Origin: Caulobacter sp.
GTDB lineage: Bacteria; Pseudomonadota; Alphaproteobacteria; Caulobacterales; Caulobacteraceae
Reading direction: 5' to 3'
NCBI GenBank assembly: GCA_028291055.1
Contig: JAQGIP010000097.1
Coordinates: 1-61,237 of the forward strand
DNA: 61,237 nucleotides
The translations under genes and the position numbers were made by a program. Under the pieces are notes generated by a model. That model was not told the DNA's origin. It was given only the letters and a program-made list of their open reading frames with translations, and searched no databases. This document shows, piece by piece, positions 32,248 to 43,300 of the stretch; within the stretch, counting starts at the first letter, position 1, and the number at the start of each line of letters is the position of its first letter.

Positions 32248-35200
32248 ACGCCCCGCAACCTTCCCGCCGCGCCCGCCTGCTGTGCGGGGCGCTCAGCGCG
32301 CTCGTCCTCACCGCCGTGGTCGGCGGCCAGGCCCATGCCCAGGCCCTGCCGAGCGGCGGCCAGGTCGCCGCCGGCCAGGCCAGCATCGGCGCGGGCGAGG
32401 GCTCGGTCACCGTCACCCAGACCAGCCAGCGCGCGGTGGTCAACTGGAACCAGTTCAGCGTCGGCCAGGGCGGAACGGTCGTCTTCGACCAGCCGGGCGC
32501 CGGGTCGGCCACGCTCAACCGGGTGACGGGCGCCGATCCGTCGGTGATTGCCGGCGCGGTGCGGGCCAACGGCGCGGTCTATCTGATCAACCCCAACGGC
32601 ATGGCCATCACCTCGACCGGCGTCGTGGACACCCGGGGCGGCTTCATCGGCTCGACCCTGGGCATGAAGGACTCCGACTTCATGTCGGGCGCCAACGTGT
32701 TCGGCGGCGGCGGGACGGGTGGCCGCGTGCTGAACCAGGGGACCATCTCCGTCGGCGCGGGCGGCTTCGTCGGCCTGCTCGGCGGGCGGGTCAGCAACGA
32801 GGGGGTGATCGTCGCGCCCCTGGGCAAGGTGGCCCTCGGGTCCGGCTCGGCGGCGACCCTGGACCTTTCCGGCGACGGCTTCCTGCAAGTCCTGTCGCCC
32901 GGTACGGCGGATGACGCGGGCCAGCCCCTGGTCAGCAACAGCGGCCAGATCAGCGCCGACGGCGGCGTGGTGGCGCTCAAGGCCTCCACCGCCCGCGACG
33001 CCGTGCGCCAGTCGGTGAACATGAGCGGCGGCATCGTCGCGCGCACGGTTTCCGGCCACGACGGATCGGTGGACCTGTCGGGCGGCGAGGGCGGCGTCTC
33101 CACGCTCAGCGGGACCATCGACGTTTCCGGCGCCGACCACGGCGGCGCGGTGCGGGCGATCGGCGGCACGCTCGACGTGGCGGGCCTGCGGGTCGATGCA
33201 TCCGGCGCCTCGAGTGGCGGCCAGGTGGAACTGTCCGCTCACGGAACGCTGCGCGGGCTGAACCTGACGCACCTGAACATCGGCGCGGGCGGCGCCCTGC
33301 TGCTCGATCCCAAGAACCTGATCATCGGCAATTCCGGCGATAGCGGCACGCCCGATCCCGCGACCAGCTATCTCTATGCCGACGGCGGCGATCCCACCAT
33401 CCTGTGGGCCTCCGACCTGAGCGCGCTGCTCAGCACGGGCACAGCGGTCACCCTTCAGGCCAGCAACGACATCGTCTGGAACGAGGTGGTGTCGGTCGAC
33501 AATCCGAACGGCCTTGGCGGCGATCTGACCCTTCAGGCGGGACGCTCGATCATCCTGACCGGCGGCTATTCCGGTGACGGCGGCAATTTCACGCTGATCG
33601 CCAATGACGCCGCCGCGCACGGGGTGATCGACGCTGACCGTGATCCCGGCGCCGCGACCATCGATATGTCCGGCTTCTTCGTGCAGTCCACGGGCGGCGA
33701 CACCACCCTCACCATGGGCGATGGTGCGGGGGTGACCAGCGCCGAGGCCGGCGACATCGCCACCGGGGCCATCTTCGGCGGCGACCACCTGACCATCACC
33801 GGCGCGCCCTCCGGCTCCGGCGCGCACATCGTCATCAACGGCGACCTGTCGGCGGCCCATATCGCCCTGACCGGCGACCTCTACTTCACCGTCGCCGTCA
33901 GCGGCGAGATCAGCCTGAGCGCCAGCGACGTGGTGTGGACGGACGAGACCACCGCGTCCATCGGCGGCCAGGGAAACCACGTCAGCTTCATCGAGAACGG
34001 CGTACTGACCCGTTATGGCGAGCTGAACGGGCCGGGCGACGCCGCGCGGATCGCGCTGGGGTCCGAGAGCGGCACGGTCTATTCGAAGATCTACGGCGAC
34101 GCCGATCCGACCGCGTCCGGGCCGCTGGTGCATATCACGGCGGGAACCTTCGGCGGCGACCTGGGGATCTTGGTGCCCGACAGTTCCCTGGAGGTTACGG
34201 GGCCTGGTCTCTATGCCGCTGCCGGAACCAGCAGCCTGACCGTCAGGCAGGGCGCCGACTTCCAGATCTACTATGCCAATGCGACTTCCGGCGGGGGTGG
34301 TGAGGGCGGCGGCGAAGGAGGCGAGGGCGGCGGCGGCGATCCGCACGGCGTCTTCATCGACCTGACGCCCGGATCCGAACTGCTGACCATCACGCCCCGC
34401 GGCATCAGCGCCACGACCTCCGCCGCATCCTACATCTACGGATCACCCGCGGCGGTGGCTCATCTGAGCGGCGTGCTCAACAACGACGACGTTGGCTTGA
34501 ACGTCGCGGGCGCGGCCTCGCCGGTCACGCTGACAGCGGCGGGCGACGACGATTTCACGCTGGACGCCCACACGGCGGTCGGCAGCCACACCGTCGCGCT
34601 CACGGGGCTGAGCGGGGCCGCGGCCGGCAACTATGTGCTGGACACGAGCGGCGCGGGGCCGGTCGGCGCGGTGATCACGCCGCGCGCCCTGACCTACAGC
34701 TGCTGCAGCGCCGGCTGGACCTACGGCGCGGCGGTTCCGTCGCTGTCGGTGACCTTCAGCGGCATCCTGGCCGGCGACGACGTGGACTCGGGCGGCTTGG
34801 CCGTCAGCCAGGCCGGCAGTCCGGTCACCCTCACCAACCGCAGCCATGCGGGCGACTATCAGCTGACCACCACGGGCCTGACCGGTCTGTCGGCGGGCAA
34901 CTATGTGCTGAGCGGGCCTGGCGAGACCCTGACCATCAACCGGCGCACGCTGACCTATTCGGTGACCAGCGCCAACCTGGTCTACGGCGACCTGCCGTCC
35001 TACAACCTCACTGGCCTGCTCTCCGGCGACGCCGTCACCGGCACGCTCGGCATCTTCGCCGGCGGCTCGGGCGCCTATACCAGCCACACCTCGGTCGGCG
35101 CCTATACGGTCCAGGTGAGCGGCCTGGCCGGCTCCAACGCCGGCGACTATGTGCTGGCGCTCAGCGGCAACACCAACGGCGCGATCAACGTCGCCCAGCG

Positions 35201-38200
35201 GCCCCTGACCGGCGTGGTGACCCCGACGAGCTATACCTACGGTGCGGTCAGCGCGCCGCTCGCCAGCCTGAGCAATGTGGTGGCGGGCGACGTCATCACA
35301 CCGGTCGTCACCTACGGCGGTCCGGACGCGGCCAGCTTCCTGACCCACGCCAACGCCGGCGCCTACACCGCCCAGATCACCAGCTTCACGGGCGCGGCGG
35401 CGTCCAACTACTATCTGGCTGGCGGCAATATCGCGGCGCTCGCCGTCAATCCGCGCGCCCTGACCTACAGCTATTCGGGCGGGCCGCTGACCTCGGTCTA
35501 TGGCGATGCGCCGGGCGCCCTTTCGGGCGGCGCCCTGAGCGGCTTCGTGTTCGGCGACGGCGCCTTCGTGAGCGGCGTGGTCAGCGCCACCAACGGCCAG
35601 GGCGTGGTTACGCTCGGCAGCCACACGGATGCCGGCGTCTACAGCCTCAAGGTCACCGGGCTAACCTCCAGCAATCCGGCGGTGCTGGCCTCCAACTACA
35701 CGATCACCGACGCGGGCAGTTCACCGGGGCAGCTAACCATCACGCCCCGTCCGGTCAGCTACACCCTGGGCGCCCAAATGGGGACCTACGGCACGGGCTA
35801 TGTACTGGGCGCCGGCGCCAATCCCGGCAACTTCGCCTCGGGTGAAGCGGCCAGCCTGACATTGGCCCTGACCGACATCCACGGCGCCACCGTGGCGCTG
35901 GACTTCACCGGCGGCGCGGCCGGCTTCTATGCGGCTCCGGCGGGCCTGGACGCGGGCGCCTACACCCTCACCGTCACCGGCCTGGAGCGCGGCCTCGGGA
36001 CCTTCAAGGCCTCCAACTACAGCTTCGCCGGCGCCGCCGGCTCCCTGACCCTGTCGCCCAGGACGCTGACCTACACCGGCGCGACCCTGACCAGCATCTA
36101 CGGGACGCTCGCGACTCCGGGCGCCCAGCTGAACGGCGTGTTCGGGAGCGACGACGTGCGGCTGGGCGCCGCGACGCTGAATCCGCAGGGCTTCGCCAGC
36201 ATCGCCAGCGCCCCCGACGCCCGCACCCATGTGGGCGACTATGACGTCAACTTCTCCGGCCTGACGGGCGCCAAGGCGTCAAACTATGTGCTGGCCTCCA
36301 CGGGCAATGGCGCGGGTCATCTGACGGTGGTTCCCAAGCTGCTGTTCTGGAGCGTGGCGGACTCCAGCGCCGTCTATGGCGACCTGATGAACGCCGGCGC
36401 GGCCACCCTGATCGGGGTGGCCGCGGGCGACACCATCACCCCGGTGGTGACGGTCTCCGACCAGCACGGGCCGGTCAGCGTCGGCCATCAGCTCGATCTG
36501 CTGGATGTCGGCGCCTACAGCGCCAGGGTCACCGGCATCCTCGGCGGCGTGAACGGCGCCTTCCCGCAAACCGACAACTATGTGCTGGCGGCGACCCCGG
36601 CCACGGCGGCGCAAAACACCCAGACCAATGTAGTGGGCATACTGACCATCACGCCCCGGCCCGTGACGCTGAAAATCCAGGACACCGCCGCCGACTACGG
36701 CTTCAGCGACAACCTGACCTTCAGCTACGCCATCGCTCAGGGCAACTTCATCCACGCCGGGGATCTGCCCGCCGTCTTCGCGGGGACCTTCACCGGCGGC
36801 TCGCAGCTTGTGGTCAACGGCGCGCCCGTCGGCCTGGCCAACGCGGGCCAGTACGCCCTCACCGGCGGCCTGGTCGGCCCGGTCGGCAACTACAACGTCA
36901 CCGTTCTGGGCGCGACGCTGACGATCGATCCCTTACATGTTCAGTACACGGTGGCCGACACCACCCGGATCTACGGAGACATCACCACGCCGCTGTGGCC
37001 GGGCGCGGCGCCCAAGACCTTCACCACCTTTGCCGGCGCCCCGGTCAGTGCGGCGCTGATCCCGGACTATATGATCGGCGTCACCATCGGCGGGACGCCC
37101 GAGAAGCTGGCCCCGAACACCCGGGTCGGGCCCTATGTGATCAGCCTGACCTCCAACTCCACCAACGTCATCTTCGACCAGGGGCGCAGTCACCAGGGTC
37201 AGCTGACCATCAGCCCGGCCACCGTGCACCTCAACGGGTCGGGCGTGAGCGCCGTCTACGGCGACCTCCCGGGCCAGCCGGCGATCTCCGGGGTGATGTT
37301 CGGCGACGATGTCGGCGTGCGGATGGACTCGGTCACCGGGCCGGACGGCGCCGTCCATCCGCTGAACGACGTCTGGAGTTCCGTGACGGGCCTCCTCATC
37401 GCGGGCGTCGCGCCGCCCACGGTCGGCGGCTACGCCATGAGCGACCTCAGCCTGACGGGGCCCGATCACCCCAACTATGTGCTGGCGCTGCCGGCCACGC
37501 CCCAGTTCAGCGGCGCCGGCTCGGTGACCGTCACCCGCCGGCCGATCACCATCACCGGCTTCGGCGACATCGCCTCGATCACTTATGGCCAGATCCCGGG
37601 CCTGGTGGTCGATAGCCGGATCTACTTCCCGGGCTCGGTGACCTACGCCAACCTGGCCGAGCCCGGGGACGGCCTCGACATGGTTCCGGAAATGGCCACC
37701 CTGGGCCACGTCGATGTGGGCCTGCACGGCGACTGGCATGTGGCCTTCCCCGGCAACCTGGTCACCCTCGCGGGCGGAACCCTGAAGACCTGCACGCCGG
37801 CCACCTGCGTCGCCAGCAACTATGTGCTGACCGACCCCTTCATCGACGCCCATGTGACGGTGACGCCCAAGGTCCTGACCTATTCGATCACCGGCTTCAA
37901 CCAGACGGGGGTCTATGGCGCCGACCGCGACGCCAATGTCATCCTTTCGGGGCTCTATGGCGGCGACGCGATGTCGGTGGACCTGCGGCTGGCGTTGGGG
38001 TCGTCGAGCATCCTGGACCAGACGCTGACCGGCGCAGGTCAGTACCAGACCGTCTTCACCCGCCCGCCCGCGGGCAATCTGACGGTTTCCCTCACCGGCC
38101 TGAGCGGCGCCTCCGCCGGCAACTATGTGCTGGACCAGGCCCACTCGACGACCTTCGGCTTCACCATCACGCCGCGCCCGATCACCTATTCGGTCAGTGA

Positions 38201-39599
38201 CGCCACCGCCTATGCGGGCGTCGGCGAGATCGCCGGCTCCATGGACCACTTCGGCGACTACACCCTGAATGGGCTGCTGTCCGGTGACGCCGTCGGGCTC
38301 AACCTGATGGTGTTCAGTCGCTATCAGACCCGCTCGCTCGCCGATATCCGGGCGCACGTGGAGACCCTCAACCCCTTCCTCGACGGGGGCGACATCAAGC
38401 CGACGGGTCTGACCGGCTCTGGCGCTTCCAACTATGTGATCGCGCCCACGGGTAACCGCGACGGCCAGCTGTTCGTCATCAATCTCAATGTGCTGAACGA
38501 CCTGGATCTGCTCGGCGGCCACGCCGGCTCCACCTTCGTCAACCTGGTCCAGACCCTGCGCGACCACATGCCGCCGGATGAGAACCTGCCCAGCGTCCCG
38601 ATCATCGGCTCGACCATCTCCGGTGGGACCGGCGACGGCTTACCGCCGGAACACAGTGTCACCCTCACCACCGACGGCTTGACGCTGACCGCGGCGCAGC
38701 AGGCGGCCTTGGTCCACGCGGGCGTCGACTACACCTACGCCTCAGGTTGCGACGGCAATGGCGAAAACTGTGTGTCGGTGCTCAGCGTCAACGTCGCCAG
38801 CTTCGCCGGCGCGCTCGCCACCGACTTCTACAACTTCAAGGGCGGGGCCGATCTCAACGCCGCCTATGACGGCGACGTCGCTCTGCAATGCGGCAGCGCC
38901 ACCTGCGAGGTGGGCTCCAGCGCCTCGGCCGATGTGGGACTCTATGCGATCGCCGAGAATGTGTTCGGCGCGTCCAAGGTCGAGATCAACGACAGCTTCG
39001 GCGCCGGCGCCAGCGTCGAGGCCGGCATCTCCTTCGCCGTCGGCGGCAAGGTGGGCAGTATCTCGATGGGCGGCAGTGTCTCGGGGGGCGGGGCCGGCGG
39101 CGAGATTTCCGGCGGCTACAGCAAGGACGGCGACACCGTCAGCTTCCACCTGCATCTGGAGGGGGAACTGGGCGTCGGCTTCAGCGTCGACCTGGGCGCC
39201 TCGATCGACTTTGCGGCCCTCAACGACACCATGACCTGCGCCTTCGCCGGCTGCGACCACAGCTATGTCGTGGCGTCCGATCCGGCCGGCGCGCTCGCGC
39301 GTCAGGAACGGGCGGCCCAGCTGCTGGGATATGCCGCCGACCTGCAGAAGGAAGAGAAGGAGTTCTACGGCGACGTGATTTCCGGCCGCTACAACAACGC
39401 CCCCGAAGGCATCACCGGCCAGCTCGCTCTCTTCCAGCAGCGCTCGTCCAGGCTGGCCACCCTGATAGGGCAGGACGGCTACAGCCTCTCGGTCGATCCG
39501 CACGGCGGCCTGACGATCAACGACACCATTCCCCAACAGGTCACCGTGGTCACCGAACACACCGACGGCCTGGCCGATATCGTCTCGGGCTGGTTTTGA
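32244..39599 (+). CDS. TpsA: filamentous-haemagglutinin-type exoprotein with MBG/YDG repeats
   Basis: 2451 residues from TTG 32244. A Sec signal peptide ends at QAHAQA. The TPS secretion domain covers about 35-280, with NWNQFSVGQGG, NRVTG and LINPNGMAI, the conserved NPNG turn recognised by TpsB. A Gly/Glu linker near 690 leads to about 14 tandem repeats of the MBG/YDG type, [A/P][L/I]TYS, a Y-G motif, LSG and a GDxV core, spanning roughly 720-2060. The tail (about 2080-2451) has Gly-rich strands, a few Cys and no anchoring domain, so the protein is probably released or held by TpsB. Likely an adhesin or biofilm matrix protein. Confidence 0.87.
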   Translation: MNAPQPSRRARLLCGALSALVLTAVVGGQAHAQALPSGGQVAAGQASIGAGEGSVTVTQTSQRAVVNWNQFSVGQGGTVVFDQPGAGSATLNRVTGADPSVIAGAVRANGAVYLINPNGMAITSTGVVDTRGGFIGSTLGMKDSDFMSGANVFGGGGTGGRVLNQGTISVGAGGFVGLLGGRVSNEGVIVAPLGKVALGSGSAATLDLSGDGFLQVLSPGTADDAGQPLVSNSGQISADGGVVALKASTARDAVRQSVNMSGGIVARTVSGHDGSVDLSGGEGGVSTLSGTIDVSGADHGGAVRAIGGTLDVAGLRVDASGASSGGQVELSAHGTLRGLNLTHLNIGAGGALLLDPKNLIIGNSGDSGTPDPATSYLYADGGDPTILWASDLSALLSTGTAVTLQASNDIVWNEVVSVDNPNGLGGDLTLQAGRSIILTGGYSGDGGNFTLIANDAAAHGVIDADRDPGAATIDMSGFFVQSTGGDTTLTMGDGAGVTSAEAGDIATGAIFGGDHLTITGAPSGSGAHIVINGDLSAAHIALTGDLYFTVAVSGEISLSASDVVWTDETTASIGGQGNHVSFIENGVLTRYGELNGPGDAARIALGSESGTVYSKIYGDADPTASGPLVHITAGTFGGDLGILVPDSSLEVTGPGLYAAAGTSSLTVRQGADFQIYYANATSGGGGEGGGEGGEGGGGDPHGVFIDLTPGSELLTITPRGISATTSAASYIYGSPAAVAHLSGVLNNDDVGLNVAGAASPVTLTAAGDDDFTLDAHTAVGSHTVALTGLSGAAAGNYVLDTSGAGPVGAVITPRALTYSCCSAGWTYGAAVPSLSVTFSGILAGDDVDSGGLAVSQAGSPVTLTNRSHAGDYQLTTTGLTGLSAGNYVLSGPGETLTINRRTLTYSVTSANLVYGDLPSYNLTGLLSGDAVTGTLGIFAGGSGAYTSHTSVGAYTVQVSGLAGSNAGDYVLALSGNTNGAINVAQRPLTGVVTPTSYTYGAVSAPLASLSNVVAGDVITPVVTYGGPDAASFLTHANAGAYTAQITSFTGAAASNYYLAGGNIAALAVNPRALTYSYSGGPLTSVYGDAPGALSGGALSGFVFGDGAFVSGVVSATNGQGVVTLGSHTDAGVYSLKVTGLTSSNPAVLASNYTITDAGSSPGQLTITPRPVSYTLGAQMGTYGTGYVLGAGANPGNFASGEAASLTLALTDIHGATVALDFTGGAAGFYAAPAGLDAGAYTLTVTGLERGLGTFKASNYSFAGAAGSLTLSPRTLTYTGATLTSIYGTLATPGAQLNGVFGSDDVRLGAATLNPQGFASIASAPDARTHVGDYDVNFSGLTGAKASNYVLASTGNGAGHLTVVPKLLFWSVADSSAVYGDLMNAGAATLIGVAAGDTITPVVTVSDQHGPVSVGHQLDLLDVGAYSARVTGILGGVNGAFPQTDNYVLAATPATAAQNTQTNVVGILTITPRPVTLKIQDTAADYGFSDNLTFSYAIAQGNFIHAGDLPAVFAGTFTGGSQLVVNGAPVGLANAGQYALTGGLVGPVGNYNVTVLGATLTIDPLHVQYTVADTTRIYGDITTPLWPGAAPKTFTTFAGAPVSAALIPDYMIGVTIGGTPEKLAPNTRVGPYVISLTSNSTNVIFDQGRSHQGQLTISPATVHLNGSGVSAVYGDLPGQPAISGVMFGDDVGVRMDSVTGPDGAVHPLNDVWSSVTGLLIAGVAPPTVGGYAMSDLSLTGPDHPNYVLALPATPQFSGAGSVTVTRRPITITGFGDIASITYGQIPGLVVDSRIYFPGSVTYANLAEPGDGLDMVPEMATLGHVDVGLHGDWHVAFPGNLVTLAGGTLKTCTPATCVASNYVLTDPFIDAHVTVTPKVLTYSITGFNQTGVYGADRDANVILSGLYGGDAMSVDLRLALGSSSILDQTLTGAGQYQTVFTRPPAGNLTVSLTGLSGASAGNYVLDQAHSTTFGFTITPRPITYSVSDATAYAGVGEIAGSMDHFGDYTLNGLLSGDAVGLNLMVFSRYQTRSLADIRAHVETLNPFLDGGDIKPTGLTGSGASNYVIAPTGNRDGQLFVINLNVLNDLDLLGGHAGSTFVNLVQTLRDHMPPDENLPSVPIIGSTISGGTGDGLPPEHSVTLTTDGLTLTAAQQAALVHAGVDYTYASGCDGNGENCVSVLSVNVASFAGALATDFYNFKGGADLNAAYDGDVALQCGSATCEVGSSASADVGLYAIAENVFGASKVEINDSFGAGASVEAGISFAVGGKVGSISMGGSVSGGGAGGEISGGYSKDGDTVSFHLHLEGELGVGFSVDLGASIDFAALNDTMTCAFAGCDHSYVVASDPAGALARQERAAQLLGYAADLQKEEKEFYGDVISGRYNNAPEGITGQLALFQQRSSRLATLIGQDGYSLSVDPHGGLTINDTIPQQVTVVTEHTDGLADIVSGWF
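34399..38460 (+). repeat. about 14 tandem MBG/YDG-type repeats in TpsA
   Basis: Repeat starts are marked by phrases such as LTYSVTSANLVYGD, LTYSYSGGPLTSVYGD and ITYSVSDATAYAG; each unit is about 75-105 residues and closes with NYVL or a related strand. Units have diverged in sequence, so this is an old duplication rather than a recent tandem expansion. The second unit carries an unusual vicinal Cys pair (YSCCSAGW). Confidence 0.7.
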
Positions 39600-39643
39600 G
39601 CTATGACTGTCCCTTCCACCGATCGCACTCTCTGGAGCGCCCG

Positions 39644-40333
39644 ATGAGCCGCTACCCCTACCTGTCCCTGGCCGCCGCCCTGGCGCTCGCCGCCGCCACG
39701 CCGGCTCCGGCCCAGACCGCGGCCCCCGCTGCCGCGCCGCCGCTCGCGCCCACCGCCGCGCCCTATGTGGTGAAGGGGTTCAGGAGCGCCCAGTTCGGCA
39801 TGACCGAGGCCCAGGTGGTCTCCGCCGCCGCCAAGGACTTCGGCGTCGATCCCAAGTCGGCCACGCGCCAGGTCAACGCGGCCCAGGGCACCACGGTGGT
39901 CACCTTCACGGTGGCCCGCATCGAGCCCGTGCCGGTCCCGGCCCAGGTCAGCTACATCTTCGGCGCGTCGGGTCACACCCTGGTCCACGTCAACGTCGTC
40001 TGGGCCACGGCGGCCGGGCAGGAGGACGCCCAGCGTCCGGCCCTGATCGCTTCGGCGCTCAAGCTGCGGGCCTATTTCCGGGGCTACGGCTGGCCGCCCA
40101 AACACATGGCCAGCGACGTGCCAGCCGGTCCCAATGGGGTGATCACCTTCCTGGGCCAGGACGCCTCGGGCGGCGCCGTCGAGGTGATGCTGCAGGGCGT
40201 GTCCTACAGCCGCGAGGTGGGCGGCAAGACGGTGGCCTCACCCGCGCCGACCGGCCCGGCGGTGTTGCGGGTCGCCTATAGCCAGAACGCCGCCAAGCCC
40301 GACGTGGCCAAGGTGGCGCCCGGAACCTTCTAG
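39644..40333 (+). CDS. secreted protein, third gene of the TPS operon
   Basis: 229 residues with a Sec signal peptide ending near APAQ, followed by an Ala/Pro linker. The globular part starts at GFRSAQFGMTEAQVVSAAAKDFG, a pattern seen in small periplasmic or outer-membrane-associated proteins, and goes on with IEPVPVPAQVSYIFG, VHVNVVWATA and a C-terminal strand-rich region. It follows TpsA by 44 bases with TGGAGCG upstream. The family is not recognised. Position suggests a helper for TpsA folding, stability or surface retention. Confidence 0.7.
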   Translation: MSRYPYLSLAAALALAAATPAPAQTAAPAAAPPLAPTAAPYVVKGFRSAQFGMTEAQVVSAAAKDFGVDPKSATRQVNAAQGTTVVTFTVARIEPVPVPAQVSYIFGASGHTLVHVNVVWATAAGQEDAQRPALIASALKLRAYFRGYGWPPKHMASDVPAGPNGVITFLGQDASGGAVEVMLQGVSYSREVGGKTVASPAPTGPAVLRVAYSQNAAKPDVAKVAPGTF

Positions 40334-40346
40334 GCCCTCTAGAAGG
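40326..40346. terminator. hairpin containing both convergent stop codons
   Basis: CCTTCTAG and CTAGAAGG are perfect 8-bp arms around GCCCT. The TAG stop of the TPS-operon gene (40331-40333) lies in the left arm and that of the autotransporter in the right arm. It could end transcription from both directions, although no T-tract follows. Confidence 0.45.
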
Positions 40347-43300
40347 ACACCACGATCTTGGCGCTGACGCTTTCCTGGCGGACGGTTTCGCCGACCTGGG
40401 CCGTGTAGCCGAAGCGGGCGACCAGGCCATTGGTGTTGATCGCCGTGACGCCGATCGAGATTTCACCGAGCGTGCGGTCGGTCGGTGAAGAGATCAGGAA
40501 CGGCGTGGCTCCGGCGGGCGCGCCCTCGAAGCCGGCCGACAGGCCCCAGTTCTCGCCCGAAAGCCGCGCGCTGACGCCCAGCGACAGATAGGGCCGCAGC
40601 ACGGTGTTGGCGCCCACCGGCACCTCGCGGCCGATCTCCACCGAGGGCTTCACGCGCCAGAAGCTGTTGTCGCGTTCGGCCACATGCAGGTTCAACGGGC
40701 CGGCGCCGCTCTCGTTGACGGCGTCGGAATGCACCGTGCCGCCGAACACCTCCAGGGTCGGGCGCACCCACAGGTCCTGGCTGCCCCACAGGTGGGAGAC
40801 GCGCGCGTCGCCCATCACATAGTGGCCGTTGGTGTCGCCGCGCGCCATCACCGAGAAGCCGGGGAAGTTGACCATCCGTTGCGAGGCATAGTCGCTCTTG
40901 CCGCCGGCCACGGCCAGGGACAGGTCCCAGCCCGCGAACTGCGTCTTGGCCACCGCGCCCACGTGCAGGCGGTTACCTTGCAGGCCGGCATAGTTGGAGC
41001 CGATCTTCATGCTCGACTGTTCGTTGGCGACGGAGACGCCGAGGCGGAACTGGTTGCCTACGCGGAACTCCAGCCCACCCTGCGCGGACGTGCCGGATTC
41101 GCGCCAGCCCAGCGTCTGGCTGGTCGGTTTGACGTTGGTGTCGCGCCCTTCCGCCCGCAGCCAGCCGCAGGACGGCGCGTCCATGGCCGACAGGCTGCCG
41201 GCCGGGGCCGCGCAGCTGAACATGTTGTCGGTGAAGCGCCGGCCCGACGAGCCGAGGGCCGCGACGGCGTCGACATAGGGCTCTTGCGTGATGCGGTCGT
41301 AGATGGCCGCCAGGTGGGCGTTGTCGGGCACGTCGAACAGCGGCCCGGTGATGGTGCGGAAGGCGTCGGTGCCGCCGTTCAGCTGGATGGAGTTGATGTG
41401 GTCGCCGACCGAGGTCTGGTTGCGGTTCAGGCCCACGGGCGAGAAGTCGATCGTGTAGCCCAGCTGGATGGTGTTGGCGTCCGGATAGCGCAGCTCGAAC
41501 TTGGCGATGGCCGAGACGGGGGCCGTGAGCGTCAAGCCCGCATGGGTCTGACCGCCCGCCGCCGAGATCAGCGTCACCGCATGGTCGGCTGGCGTCGCAT
41601 AGGCCTTGTTCAGCGGATTGACGGTGATCTTGCCGCCGACGATGGCGACGCCCGAGGCGGTGATGCGGTCGCTCTCGCCCACCTGTCCGGTCTTCTTCAG
41701 GTCCAGGTCGTCGGAGAAGTTGCCCGACGAGGTCTGGGTGAGGTTGCCGGTCAGCACCGTGGTCATCACCAGGCCATCGCCGCCGGGCGCCTCGTAGCCG
41801 GCGTTGGTGTAGGTGTTGCCGGCGCCCAGGAACAGGACCGTGCCGGAGTTGAACACCCCGGCCTGGGTGTTGAGGAAGCTGTTGGCCCCCGCGCCCAGGT
41901 TGACGCTGCCCATCACCATGCCCTGGTTCTCGATGGCGTCGGATCCCCCGCCGCTGCCGCCGATGGCCATGCCGTTAATGCCGTCGGCGGTGTCCAGGCG
42001 GCCCACGTTGGTCGCCTTGTTGGTTCCGCCGTCATAGAGGTGCAGGCCGATGGCCCCCGCCCCGCCGCTGACCCAGCTGCCGGCCAGGAAGTTGATGGTC
42101 ACCTTGCCCGCGCCGCCCAGGCCCGTGGACTGGGCGATGACGGCGTCATAGCCGCCGGCCACGATGATGCGGCCGCCATAGTTGACGGTGACGTCGCCGC
42201 CCGCGCCCTGGCCGCCGACCGACTGGGCGAAGATGGCGTTGGCGCCGCCCGTGGTGGTGATGTTCCCCGTCTGGGTGACGGTGACCGCCCCGGCCTTGCC
42301 GGCATCCCCGACCGAGCCGACGAAGCTGCCCAGGTAGGGGGTGTTGAAGTTGCCAATGTCGCCGACGATGCCGCCGCCGCCGCCGACCGACTGGGCGAAG
42401 ATGCCCACCGCGCCCGCGCCATGGGTGGTGATGGAGCCGGTGTTGAGCACGGTGACGCTGGAGCCGTCGCCGCCACCGCCGCCATTGCCGCCGAAGGCCA
42501 GGCCGATGCCGTAGTTGCCGACGTTCAGTGTGCCGACCTGGACCTTGCCGGCCAGGGCGCGGTCGATGTTGCCGGCCACCCCGCCGCCGCCGCCCACCGA
42601 TTGGGCGAAGATGCCGTTCGAACTGATGCCGAAGGTCTCGATGGTTCCGAGGTTGGAGACGTCGACGATGCCGCCGTCGCCGGCCGAACCGCCCGCCCCG
42701 CCGATGCCGACCGTGCCCGTAGCGCCGATCATGCCGACCCCGGCCTTGCCGCCGCCGCCGCCGACGCTCTGGGCGAAGATGCCGTTGCTATCGTCGCCGT
42801 GGGTCTGGATGCCGCCGCTGTTGATCACCTTGACCAAAGCTCCGTTCCCGGACGATCCGGCCGAACCGCCCACCGCCACCGTGGCGTTGGTGTAGATCTT
42901 GGTCTGGCTGAAGGGGATGAAGCCCAGCGGAATGGCCGCCGCCGCGCCGTCCAGATAGCCGCCGAAGCCCAGCGTGCCGTTACCGCCCGCGCCGCCGCCG
43001 CCGCCGACCGACTGGGCGAAGATGCCGTCGGAGTCGGGACCCTGGGTGACGATGACGCCGAAGTTTTCGACAAACACGACGTTGCCGTGGCTGGCCCCGC
43101 CGCCGGAGCCGCCGACGACCGCGCTGCCGGAGAAGGCGCGGGGCGATGAGTTGTTGTCGCTGCAGGTCGAGGACGAGCCGGGCAGGGTGGGGGCGCAGGG
43201 CTTGCCCAGGATCAGGCTGACGGAGTTGGACGAGCCGCCCGCGCCGCCGCCGCCGCCGATGGATTGGGCGAAGATGCCCGCCGCGTCGGGGCCGGAGGTG

